Part shown: one piece after another, positions 25,724-33,521 of the stretch
Layout: every line of letters begins with the position of its first letter
How positions within the stretch are numbered: position 1 is the first letter of the stretch
Source: Thermobifida halotolerans
GTDB taxonomy: Bacteria > Actinomycetota > Actinomycetes > Streptosporangiales > Streptosporangiaceae
Assembly (NCBI RefSeq): GCF_003574835.2
Contig: NZ_CP063196.1
Coordinates: forward strand, 1,736,001 to 1,800,000
Direction of reading: 5' to 3'
DNA: 64,000 nt
The notes under the pieces: generated by a model
Databases searched by the model: none
The model's input: the letters and a program-made list of their open reading frames with translations, nothing else
What the model was told of the DNA's origin: nothing
Position numbers and translations under genes: made by a program

Positions 25724-25755
25724 GTGGTGCCCGCCCGGCGCCGGGCGGGCACCAC
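25724..25755. terminator. 32-bp perfect palindrome between convergent genes
   Basis: Bases 25724-25739 (GTGGTGCCCGCCCGGC) are the exact reverse complement of 25740-25755, with no loop bases. It sits 17 bp beyond the helR stop and about 300 bp beyond the MFS stop. The interval before it (25430-25500) is unusually AT-rich (ACTCTTGATATATTAG) with no gene. It probably acts as the terminator for helR. Confidence 0.7.
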
Positions 25756-25771
25756 GTTGTCCCGGCCGACA

Positions 25772-27922
25772 TCAGGAGCTCGTGAGGATGACGAGTCGCT
25801 GTGTCGCCCGGGTCATCGCGACATAGCGGTCGACCGCTCCTTCGATCCCCCCGCCGAACGCCTCCGGGTCGACGAGGACGACCAGGTCGAACTCGAGCCC
25901 CTTGGCCAACTCCGGGGGCAGCGACCGGACGCGGGACGTCCCCCGGAACGCGGGATCGCCGATGACGCAGGCGATCCCGTCGGCATTCTCGGTGAGCCAG
26001 GTGTCGAGGATCGACCCCAGATCCGAGACGGATCCGTGGACGACGGGGACGCCGCCGCTGCGGACGGAGGTCGGCACGTTGGCGTCCGGGAGCACGGCCC
26101 GGATGACCGGCTCTGCTTCGGCCATGACCTCTTCCGGAGTCCGGTAGTTGATGCTCAGGGAGGCCAGGTCGATCCGGTCGAACCCGACCCGTTCGAGCCG
26201 TTGCCGCCACGACTCCGTGAACCCGTGCCTGGCCTGGGCGCGGTCCCCGACAATGGTGAAACTCCGGGACGGGCAGCGCAGCAGCAGTATCTGCCACTCC
26301 GCGTCGGTGAGTTCCTGCGCCTCGTCCACGACGATGTGCGCGAACGGGCCGGCGAGCAGGTCCGGGTCGGTGCCGGGCAGCGCGGTCTCGTCGATCAGGC
26401 TGTCCTGCAGGTCCTGTCCGCGCAGCATGGTCACCACACCTTCACCGTCGTCATCGGCCTGGAGCAGGCTGTCGATGACGTGGGACATGCGCTCGCGTTC
26501 GGCGGCGGCGGAGGCGTTGTACCGACGCCTGCGCCGTGACGCCTCCGGGTCGCCGAGCCGCTGGCGTGCCGCGTCCAGGAGCGGCAGGTCGGACACCGTC
26601 CATGCCTGGGCGTCCTCGCGCTGCAGCTTCCGAACGTCGTCGGGACTGAGCCAGGGGGCGCACCTGCGCAGGTAGGCGGGCACCGACCACAGGTCTGCGA
26701 CGAGGTCGGTCGCTTCGATCAGCGGCCACGCGCGGTTGAGGGCCCTGATCAGCTCCGTGTTCCGCAGCAGCGACATCCGGAGCAGGTCGGGCGGGACGTC
26801 GTCATCGTCGTGCTTGTCCATCAGGATCGCGAGCAGTTCCTCCAGGATCTGTTCGCGCGCTTCGTTGTGCGGAGTACCTGGTTCCGGTGCTTCGAACGCC
26901 TCGGCCCAATCGTCGGCGCTCAACCAGATGTCGGACCAGTCCGTCGCGACCGTCATCCCCTCGGTGGGCGGCTGTTCGTAGAACCTGACGGCCGGCTCGA
27001 TCGCCTTCACCAGGTTCGCGGAGGACTTCAGGAGGGCCACGTCCGGGTCGGTCTCGACCGTCGCCGAGGCTCCCTCGGGGACGAGGTCCCGCAGGGTGCA
27101 GGTCTGCACGCCCTCCTCTCCGAGGCTGGGGAGGACGTCGGCGACATAGGCCAGGTAGGGCTGGTGCGGACCGACGAACAGCACGCCGCCCCGACGGCGG
27201 CCGAGGCGGGGGTCGGAGTAGAGGAGGTGGGCGGTGCGGTGCAGGGCGACGACGGTCTTTCCCGTGCCCGGACCGCCGTCGACGACGAGAGCGCCACGGG
27301 ATCCCGCGCGGATGACGGCGTCCTGGTCGGCCTGGATGGTGCCGAGCACGTCTCGCATCCGGGCCGACCGGTTGCCGCCCAGGCTGGCGATGAAGGCGGA
27401 CTGGTCGTCGAGTGCGGCGTGCCCCTCGAATCCGTCCGCGGTGAACACCTCGTCCCAGTAGTCGCTGATCCGGCCGCGGGTCCAGCGGTACCTGCGGCGG
27501 CTTGTCAGTCCCATCGGGTTGGCGTGGGTCGCCGCGAAGAACGGCTCGGCCGCGGGGGAACGCCAGTCGAGCAGCAACCGACGTCCTTCGCGGTCGGTCA
27601 GACCGAGCCGTCCGATGTACACGGGCTCGGGGTCGTCCGCTGTGACGATGCGTCCGAGGCACAGGTCCAGGCCGAAGCGGCGCAGGGCGCGCAGGCGGGC
27701 GGTCAGCCGGTGGATCTCCATGTCCCGGTCCATGACCTCCCGGCCTGTGCCGCCGGACGTCCTGCGTCTGGCATCGAGGCGGTCGGACAGGTCGGCGATC
27801 GTCTGTTCGAGGCTCTCCGCGATGGCCGCGAAGTGCTGCTCGTCTCCGGCGATCAGTGTCGGGTCGGCTTTGGCGGCGAGGTGGCCGGGGAGGTCGAACG
27901 CGCTGGTGGTCAGTGGCTTCAC
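25772..27922 (-). CDS. helR: HelR/HelD-like RNA polymerase-recycling motor ATPase
   Basis: 716 residues from GTG at 27922 (GGGAGA upstream). The order of parts is typical of HelD-class SF1 proteins: an N-terminal antiparallel coiled coil (about 25-85) that enters the RNA polymerase secondary channel, domain 1A with Walker A GGPGTGKT at 216-223, a long insertion, then domain 2A with VVDEAQELTDAEWQ, VGDRAQARHG, NYRTPEEV and a final YVAMTRATQRLVIL. HelR dislodges stalled or rifamycin-bound RNA polymerase and thereby gives rifamycin tolerance. Assignment to HelR rather than generic HelD rests on the rifamycin-associated element in its promoter and on overall resemblance. Confidence 0.88.
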   Translation of the reverse strand: MKPLTTSAFDLPGHLAAKADPTLIAGDEQHFAAIAESLEQTIADLSDRLDARRRTSGGTGREVMDRDMEIHRLTARLRALRRFGLDLCLGRIVTADDPEPVYIGRLGLTDREGRRLLLDWRSPAAEPFFAATHANPMGLTSRRRYRWTRGRISDYWDEVFTADGFEGHAALDDQSAFIASLGGNRSARMRDVLGTIQADQDAVIRAGSRGALVVDGGPGTGKTVVALHRTAHLLYSDPRLGRRRGGVLFVGPHQPYLAYVADVLPSLGEEGVQTCTLRDLVPEGASATVETDPDVALLKSSANLVKAIEPAVRFYEQPPTEGMTVATDWSDIWLSADDWAEAFEAPEPGTPHNEAREQILEELLAILMDKHDDDDVPPDLLRMSLLRNTELIRALNRAWPLIEATDLVADLWSVPAYLRRCAPWLSPDDVRKLQREDAQAWTVSDLPLLDAARQRLGDPEASRRRRRYNASAAAERERMSHVIDSLLQADDDGEGVVTMLRGQDLQDSLIDETALPGTDPDLLAGPFAHIVVDEAQELTDAEWQILLLRCPSRSFTIVGDRAQARHGFTESWRQRLERVGFDRIDLASLSINYRTPEEVMAEAEPVIRAVLPDANVPTSVRSGGVPVVHGSVSDLGSILDTWLTENADGIACVIGDPAFRGTSRVRSLPPELAKGLEFDLVVLVDPEAFGGGIEGAVDRYVAMTRATQRLVILTSS

Positions 27923-27977
27923 GCCGTCTCCCGTGCCGTGGGTTCTGGTCACGGTCGACGATTCTGCGGCAAGACCC

Positions 27978-27996
27978 GGGGCTTGCCGCAAGCCCC
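27978..27996 (-). promoter_or_regulatory. Rifamycin-associated element (RAE) upstream of helR
   Basis: The helR strand reads GGGGCTTGCGGCAAGCCCC, a 19-bp palindrome matching the published RAE type found before rifamycin-inactivating genes and helR in actinomycetes. It lies 56 bp upstream of the GTG start. A candidate promoter (TTGACG, 18 nt, GCTATA) lies immediately upstream on the same strand, so the element falls near the transcription start. An overlapping 9-bp inverted repeat (TGCGGCAAG/CTTGCCGCA, 27965-27990) extends it on the helR side. Confidence 0.82.
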
Positions 27997-28050
27997 CGGG
28001 TGGGCTATAGCTTGAGAGTGGAGGGGAGTCGTCAAGACCCTCTCCCCTGA

Positions 28051-28077
28051 CCGTCCGCCGTTGACGGACGGCCTTTT
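28051..28077 (+). terminator. Intrinsic terminator with U-tract facing away from helR
   Basis: CCGTCCG (28051-28057) pairs with CGGACGG (28065-28071), followed by CCTTTT. The T-run shows it works on the plus strand, yet no plus-strand gene lies upstream within 2.5 kb. It sits just upstream of the helR promoter. The remaining stretch to 28439 holds no recognisable gene, but becomes AT-rich from about 28235 and should contain the promoter of the downstream RiPP genes. Confidence 0.6.
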
Positions 28078-28439
28078 CACGCAGCGGCGTCGCGCCGCGT
28101 CCCCCTCTTCCCACGCTGAAAGCGTTCCCGGCCGCCCCGCGCACCGTCGCCGGGGTCGTGTCCCGGCTCACCGTGCCAGCACCGGACCGCGGCGGCTCCG
28201 TCGCCGTCCGGGATTTCCCATCCACCCCGAATGCGGGCAAACATAAGAACGGTACGCATTTATTCTCCGAAAACGGAGTCCGCGTTTCCTCTCTCCGGAA
28301 ATGGAAGCCCATCCCCCTCTCCCGCCCCTGTCGCACCGGCGCCGATACGGGCGTTTTTTCGCGGCCGCCGAGCTTTTATCCTTCCCAACCCGGGGAATAG
28401 GATGGAAGAAAGAAATCACCCCGTCCCGGAAGTCGAGCG

Positions 28440-28694
28440 ATGGATTTCTCCCCCCTTGTCCTGACCGAAGACCGCTTCCCCACCGGACTGCCCGGGCGGC
28501 GCGTTCCCGTCCGCGTCGAACAACCGAGCGCGCACCGTCCGTGGGGCATGGACCAGGCCCGCCCGCCGCTTCCCGTCTCCTTCTCAGGCAAGCACGAGAA
28601 GCCCACCACCACCCGCCAGGAGACCGTGCCCACCCAGTACAGCGAGGACAGCGAGGTACGGCCCGACGACTACACCCAGACCGTGACCGACTGA
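28440..28694 (+). CDS. Graspetide (omega-ester peptide) precursor, fuscimiditide-like
   Basis: An 84-residue peptide directly before an ATP-grasp ligase and a PIMT-like methyltransferase. The N-terminal two thirds form the leader and contain HRPWGMDQARPPLPV (residues 32-46), the PWGL/M motif seen in ATP-grasp-target RiPP precursors (TIGR04186 type). The C-terminal core from about residue 54 is Thr-rich then acid-rich: PTTTRQETVPTQ (55-66), YSEDSEV (67-73), RPDDYTQTVTD (74-84). In graspetides an ATP-grasp enzyme joins Thr/Ser hydroxyls to Asp/Glu side chains. The Thr cluster at 56-58, 62 and 65 and the acids at 69, 70, 72, 76, 77 and 84 are the likely donors and acceptors. The stop overlaps the ligase ATG by one base. 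Confidence 0.8.
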   Translation: MDFSPLVLTEDRFPTGLPGRRVPVRVEQPSAHRPWGMDQARPPLPVSFSGKHEKPTTTRQETVPTQYSEDSEVRPDDYTQTVTD

Positions 28695-29668
28695 TGCGCG
28701 ACGGCGGGAAGGTGCTGATGCTGGCCGCAGGCGACGACGGTGAGGCCGACCGGGTGGCCGCGCGGCTCACCGAGCGCGGCGCCGCCTTCTTCCGCCTGGA
28801 CACCGCCGCCTTCCCCGCCGTCTGCACGGTCACCGCCGAACTGGGTCCCTCCGGCTGGCACGGCACCATCACCACACCCGAAGGAGTCCTCGACCTGACC
28901 GAGGTCGACGCGGTGCTGTACCGCCAGCCCCGCCCGTTCGACCTGCCCGCCGACCTGAACACCTCGGAGCGCCGCTTCGCGCAGGTCGAGGCCCGCTTCG
29001 GCCTCGGCGGCCTGCTCTCCTCCCTGCCCGCACGCTGGGTGCCCGGCACTCCCGGCCGGGTCGCCGACGCCGAGTACAAACCGGTGCAACTGGCCGCGGC
29101 CGCCCGCTGCGGCCTACGCCCGCCTCCCACCCTGGCCACCAACAGCCCCGACGCCGCCCGCTCCTTTGCCGCCAGCCACGACGGCGGAGCCGTGTACAAG
29201 GCGTTCATGCACAAGGTCGTCGCCGACGACGGCCGACTCCGCCTCATCTACACCAGTCGGGTCGACCCCGCGGCGGTGGACGGACGGGTCGCCGTCACCA
29301 TGCACCAGTTCCAGGCCAACCTGGCCGCCCGCAAGCGTTTCGACGTCCGCGTCGTCGCCACCCGCCACCGACACGCCGCCGTCGCGATCGCCTCCGACAG
29401 CCCACAGGCCCGCCAGGACTTCCGCAGTCACTACGACACCCTCACCTACCGGCCGGTCGCACTGCCGCCGGAGGTGGCCGAGGGCTGCCGCCGGTATCTG
29501 CGTCTCCTAAAGCTGCGGCTGGGCGTTTTCGACTTCTGCGTCACCGACGACGACCAATGGCATTTCCTGGAATGCGGTCCCGGGGCGCAGTGGGCCTGGC
29601 TGGAGGAGGCCACCGGAATTGTGATGGGCGACCTGGTCGCCGACGCGCTGCTCAAGGACTCGCCATGA
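28694..29668 (+). CDS. ATP-grasp graspetide ligase (ThfB-like RiPP maturase)
   Basis: 324 residues with the MvdD/RimK-like ATP-grasp layout. The N-terminal domain (VLMLAAGDDGEADRVAARL, FFRLDTAAFP, DAVLYRQPRPFDLP) is followed by the core with PGRVADAEYKPVQL, GGAVYKAF, FQANLAARKRFDVRVVATR, LRLGVFDFCVTDDDQWHFLECGP and GAQWAWLEEATG. The D-F-C/E-C-G-P segment supplies Mg-ATP ligands. This matches ATP-grasp ribosomal peptide maturases (TIGR04187 type), which form ester or amide crosslinks in the upstream precursor. It overlaps the precursor by one base and the methyltransferase by four (ATGA), so expression is coupled. Confidence 0.88.
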   Translation: MRDGGKVLMLAAGDDGEADRVAARLTERGAAFFRLDTAAFPAVCTVTAELGPSGWHGTITTPEGVLDLTEVDAVLYRQPRPFDLPADLNTSERRFAQVEARFGLGGLLSSLPARWVPGTPGRVADAEYKPVQLAAAARCGLRPPPTLATNSPDAARSFAASHDGGAVYKAFMHKVVADDGRLRLIYTSRVDPAAVDGRVAVTMHQFQANLAARKRFDVRVVATRHRHAAVAIASDSPQARQDFRSHYDTLTYRPVALPPEVAEGCRRYLRLLKLRLGVFDFCVTDDDQWHFLECGPGAQWAWLEEATGIVMGDLVADALLKDSP

Positions 29669-30762
29669 CCCTTTTGTCCGCCCCGGAATGGCGGTCGCTG
29701 CTGCTCGCCCTCGCCGACACGCTCCCCGAGGACGTGGTGGCCGACCCCGCCTGGCGCCGCGCCTTTCTGTCGGTCCCCCGGCACGTGTTCGTGCCCGGCT
29801 TCTACGGCGACCAGCGGCCCCGGCCACGCTGGATCGGCCCCGACGACCCGTCCTGGCTGCCGCGTGTCTACTCCGACGTCTCGCTGGTCACCCAGATCCG
29901 CCAACACCCCGACGACCCGCGCAACTGGTGGCCCACCTCCTCCAGCAGCCGCCCCTCCCTCATGCTGGCCATGCTCCACGCCCTCGACGTCGCCGACGGC
30001 ATGCGGGTGCTGGAACTGGGCACCGGTACCGGCTACAACGCCGCACTGCTCACCGCCCGCCTCGGCGAGGCGGGCGTGGTCTCCGTCGACATCGACCCCG
30101 CCCTGGTGGAGGAGGCCCGCGACCGCCTGGCCCGCCTCGGCCTGCACCCGACGCTCGCCGTGGCCGACAGCACCGCAGGCCATCGTGCCGCCGCCCCCTA
30201 CGACCGGGTGATCGCCACCCACTCGGTGGAGCGGGTGCCCTACGCCTGGGTGGAGCAGACCCGCCCTGGCGGCGTCATCCTCGTCGACATCCGGTCGGTC
30301 GGCAACGCCCGCGTGGGCCACATCGCCCGCCTGACCGTGCACGCCGACGGCACCGCCACCGGCGACTTCCGCGCGGTCGCCTCGGGGTCGTTCATGCCCG
30401 CCCGCCGCGAGGTCGCCGTCCCCGACCAGCGCCTGCTGCCCGCCCGCGACCTGCGCGACGCCACCACACGCGCCAGCGACCTCGGCGGCGGCGTCCTGGC
30501 CGACCCGGACCTGGCGTTCGCGCTGTGGGTGACCGTACCCGACCTCAGTATCGTCCCCACCGGCCCCCGGACACTCGTGTTCACCCCTGACGGCTCGTGG
30601 GCAAGCGCTCCCGCGGACCCCGGCAGGGTGCAGGTCGCCGGAGAGCGCGACCTGTGGCACGCGGTCGAGGAGGTCCACGCCGCCTGGCAGGCGGCGGGAC
30701 GTCCCCGGGTGGAGGAGTACACCGTCACCGTGACCGAGCACGGGCAGCGCATCGAGGCGTGA
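29665..30762 (+). CDS. PIMT-like O-methyltransferase of the graspetide cluster (ThfM-like)
   Basis: 365 residues. The N-terminal about 230 residues are a protein-L-isoaspartate O-methyltransferase fold: RHVFVPGFYG, the SAM motif VLELGTGTGYNAALL, VSVDIDPALVEEARDRLA and YDRVIATHSVERVPYAW. A C-terminal extension of about 130 residues, absent in housekeeping PIMT, is typical of the TIGR04188 'ATP-grasp peptide maturase system methyltransferase'. In fuscimiditide biosynthesis (described in Thermobifida fusca) such an enzyme methylates an Asp of the ester-crosslinked peptide, which then cyclises to aspartimide. Candidate Asps here are in RPDDY (residues 74-78 of the precursor) and SEDSE. The ATG overlaps the ligase stop. 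Confidence 0.88.
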   Translation: MTLLSAPEWRSLLLALADTLPEDVVADPAWRRAFLSVPRHVFVPGFYGDQRPRPRWIGPDDPSWLPRVYSDVSLVTQIRQHPDDPRNWWPTSSSSRPSLMLAMLHALDVADGMRVLELGTGTGYNAALLTARLGEAGVVSVDIDPALVEEARDRLARLGLHPTLAVADSTAGHRAAAPYDRVIATHSVERVPYAWVEQTRPGGVILVDIRSVGNARVGHIARLTVHADGTATGDFRAVASGSFMPARREVAVPDQRLLPARDLRDATTRASDLGGGVLADPDLAFALWVTVPDLSIVPTGPRTLVFTPDGSWASAPADPGRVQVAGERDLWHAVEEVHAAWQAAGRPRVEEYTVTVTEHGQRIEA

Positions 30763-30764
30763 GG

Positions 30765-31289
30765 TCAGGCCCCGGCCCGGATGCGGGTGTCGTAGTCGGA
30801 ATGCGGTTCCAACCCGACGGCCGCGCGGCGCTCGTCCAGCCCCTCGGGGTCCTCCACCTCGTACAGTCGCACCTCGCCGTCGGGCAGACGCAGGTACTGG
30901 GTGCCGTAGCGCTGCGGCATCCCCTCGTGGCAGCGGACGCGGTCCTCCAGGTAGGCGAGTTCGGTGGCTTCGGCCTCCCCCGCGGCGACCGCCTCGCGCA
31001 GCAGGGGCAGGCAGCGCTGCTGCAGGTCGTGTGGGGCGTGCTGGACCAGCAGCCACGCGGCGTGCGCGCCGTCCTCACCCACCAGGCTGCGTCCCGGCCA
31101 GCCGTGCTCGCCGATGACATCGCGCAGCCACGCCGTGTTGTCCCTGTCGACCGGGGCGACGGCCCGCCGCCACTCCTCGGGGTCACGGCCGACCGGAACG
31201 GCCGTGCGCGCCTCGGTGTCCCGCCGCGCCCGCGCCAGCAGTTCCTCCCGCAGCCGTGCCCTCGGCTCAGTGGTGTGGTCGTGCATCAT
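30765..31289 (-). CDS. DUF6624 family protein
   Basis: 174 residues. NTAWLRDVIGEHGWPGRSLVGEDGAHAAWLLVQHAPHD, LEDRVRCHEGMPQRYGTQY and LDERRAAVGLEPHSDY match DUF6624, a helical protein family of unknown function in actinobacteria. Two consecutive ATGs follow AGGAGGGACAC. It converges on the graspetide methyltransferase with two bases between the stops, so it is unlikely to belong to that cluster. Confidence 0.82.
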   Translation of the reverse strand: MMHDHTTEPRARLREELLARARRDTEARTAVPVGRDPEEWRRAVAPVDRDNTAWLRDVIGEHGWPGRSLVGEDGAHAAWLLVQHAPHDLQQRCLPLLREAVAAGEAEATELAYLEDRVRCHEGMPQRYGTQYLRLPDGEVRLYEVEDPEGLDERRAAVGLEPHSDYDTRIRAGA

Positions 31290-31512
31290 GTGTCCCTCCT
31301 GGAAAAGGCCCTGGGAGTGGTCACCTTGCCACGGAACCCGGCCTCACCCCTGCCGTTCCCGACGCCGCGAGTCGTGTTCCCGGGAGACGGCCCTGACGTC
31401 CGAGTGAAGTTCCGGGAAAGTCGGCGGTTCCGCGCGGTCCCCGCTCGGTGGCGTCGGTGGCACCGGCCGCTGCCGACGGCTGGACGCAAACACCGGGCCG
31501 GTCGCGGACCGG

Positions 31513-31791
31513 TCAGACGCCGAACCCACCCAGCCTGAGCGCGAACCAGCCCAGGGCCGCCAGGGGGACGGCGAGGAGCAGTGACAAAACCCTGCCGTAC
31601 AGACCGCGACCGGCGAGAGCGGCGACCACCACGGCCAGGCAGATCTCGACGGGGGCCGTCTCCGGTAGCGGGTTGACGTCGCGAGTGACCCGTGTCGCGG
31701 CCTCACTCAGCAGCACGGCCACCGGAAACGCGGCGCGCCGCGCGCAGGTGACCGGCGAACCGAACACGCATCCGGCGAGCACGCCACCCAC
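31513..31791 (-). CDS. Small hypothetical membrane protein, possibly truncated
   Basis: 92 residues from a GTG at 31791, with about three hydrophobic segments (GGVLAGCVFGSPVTC; PVEICLAVVVAALAG; GRVLSLLLAVPLAALGWFAL). The frame stays open further upstream without a supported start or ribosome binding site. It may be the C-terminal part of a larger membrane protein. No family recognised. The interval from here to 32081 shows no other gene. Confidence 0.4.
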   Translation of the reverse strand: MGGVLAGCVFGSPVTCARRAAFPVAVLLSEAATRVTRDVNPLPETAPVEICLAVVVAALAGRGLYGRVLSLLLAVPLAALGWFALRLGGFGV

Positions 31792-32081
31792 CAGCCAACC
31801 GCAGCCGCTGCCACAATCCCGTACGCTCCCCCTCCGGCGCCCGGATGCCGTCAGAGGAGGGCCGCGGGTGTCCCGCCCGGTACCGGAACTGCGCGGTTCC
31901 TCCCGCTCCTGCTGTCGGTCATGTGGACTTCGGACACGGTGGATTCCCGCGTCCGGCGGCACCCGGCGGGCGTGGACGGAACGGCTCGGCGCGTTCTTCG
32001 TGCCGCAGGCGATGATCCTGGGACCTGCGGGACCAGAACGCAGTTCACGGTCTGCTCCCGTCGAGACCATCGCGGGTGCGG

Positions 32082-33497
32082 TCAGATGCGGGAAGTGTCC
32101 AGTTGCTCCAGATAACGCTGGAACTTGACATTGTAGATTTCTGATCGGTCGGTGGGGCGCACCACCGGGTCCCGGTGCGGTCGGGGCCGGGCCATCTCCA
32201 GGGCGGCGGCGCGTGCCGCCAACTGGGCCGCGCCCAGGGCGGAGGCGCTGCGCAACCGCACCGGGTGCAGTTCCACGCCGAGCACGTCGGCGAGCAGGGC
32301 GCGCAGGCGCGGGTCGCGCGCTCCTCCCCCGGTCAGGCGGACGGTGGGCGGCAGGCCGTCGGGCAGCAGGGTGGCGGCGTGGCGCAGGGTGAAGGCCACG
32401 CCCTCCACGGCGGCGCGCAGGATCTCGGTGCGGCCGGTGGCCAGGCGCAACCCCGACAGCGCCCCGGACACCCCCAGGGCGGGGGTGCGCTCCCCCGTCA
32501 GGTGGGGCAGGAACACCACTCCCCCGCTGTCCGGCGCGCCTTCCACGGCGGCGTACAGCTCCTCCCAGGTGGCGCCCAGCAGGGCGCGCACCCAGTCCAG
32601 GGCCAGTCCGGCGTTCTGCACGGCGGCCATGCGGTACCAGCCCGCCTTCTCGGCGGTGCGGTAGACGTGTACGCCGGGAACCGGGGCGGGTTCGGCCGCG
32701 CCCGTGACGATCTGGGCGCCGCTGCCCACGGTGATCTGGACCTGTCCGGGGGCCAGACCGGCGGCCAGCAGCGCGGCGGGGGTGTCGCCCGCTCCCGCGG
32801 CCACCGGGATTCCGGAGGGCAGTCCCAGTTCGGCGGCCGCGTCCTCGCGCAGGCGGCCGGCCGCCTCGTCGGAGGCGACCACCGGCGGCAGCAGCCCCTC
32901 CGGGACGTCGGCGGCGCGCAGGGCCGCCCCGGACCAGGCATCGGCGGGCACGTCCCACAGCAGGGTCGCCGAGGCGTCGGAGGGGTCGGTGGCCGCGGCG
33001 CCGGTCAGACGCAGCCGCAGCCAGTCCTTGGGCAGCAGCGCCCAGCGCGCCCGGGCCAGGGCGGCGGGTTCGTGGCGGGCCGTCCAGGCCAGCAGCGGTC
33101 CCGTCATGCCGGGGACCAGCGGGTTGGCCAGGCGCTCCCGGTCGGTCTTTGCGAGCTCTTGCCAGCGGTCGAGTTCGGCCCCGGCCCGCTGGTCGGCCCA
33201 CAGCAGTGCCGGCCGCACGGGCTCGGCGTCGTCACGGGCGAGCACGAGGCCGTGCATCTGCCCGTCGACGCCCACGGCGGTGATCGTGGGGTGGTCGGCG
33301 CGGCACAGCGCGGCGCGGACCGCGGCCACGGTCGCCGCCCACCAGGCGTCCGGGTCGGTCTCGGTCCGCCCCGGACGCGGGGAGCGGACCGGGCAGGCGG
33401 CGTCGGCCTCGCCCAGCACGGTCGCGTCCGCGCCCACCACCACGGCCTTGACGCCGCTGGTGCCCAGGTCCACGCCCAGCAGCGCGTCCCGTCCCAT
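32082..33497 (-). CDS. FGGY-family carbohydrate kinase (xylulokinase-like)
   Basis: 471 residues with the two-domain FGGY fold: DALLGVDLGTSGVKAVV (phosphate 1 motif), ITAVGVDGQMHGLVL (substrate-binding region with the MHG typical of xylulokinases), PKDWLRLRLTG, then VAAGAGDTPAALLAAGL and RLTGGGARDPRLRALLADVLG (adenosine motif). It phosphorylates a pentulose or related sugar, possibly D-xylulose. A second, clearer xylB is located beside xylA. This one lies 24 bp downstream of a lysylphosphatidylglycerol-synthase-like membrane gene and is probably co-transcribed with it, so a different substrate is likely. Confidence 0.85.
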   Translation of the reverse strand: MGRDALLGVDLGTSGVKAVVVGADATVLGEADAACPVRSPRPGRTETDPDAWWAATVAAVRAALCRADHPTITAVGVDGQMHGLVLARDDAEPVRPALLWADQRAGAELDRWQELAKTDRERLANPLVPGMTGPLLAWTARHEPAALARARWALLPKDWLRLRLTGAAATDPSDASATLLWDVPADAWSGAALRAADVPEGLLPPVVASDEAAGRLREDAAAELGLPSGIPVAAGAGDTPAALLAAGLAPGQVQITVGSGAQIVTGAAEPAPVPGVHVYRTAEKAGWYRMAAVQNAGLALDWVRALLGATWEELYAAVEGAPDSGGVVFLPHLTGERTPALGVSGALSGLRLATGRTEILRAAVEGVAFTLRHAATLLPDGLPPTVRLTGGGARDPRLRALLADVLGVELHPVRLRSASALGAAQLAARAAALEMARPRPHRDPVVRPTDRSEIYNVKFQRYLEQLDTSRI

Positions 33498-33521
33498 CTG
33501 TTCCTCCTCGTCGCGCGCGGG

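Noticed and set aside
28168-29247. Minus-strand ORF antisense to the graspetide ATP-grasp gene
   Set aside because: No domain and no start signal. The plus strand encodes a complete ATP-grasp enzyme.
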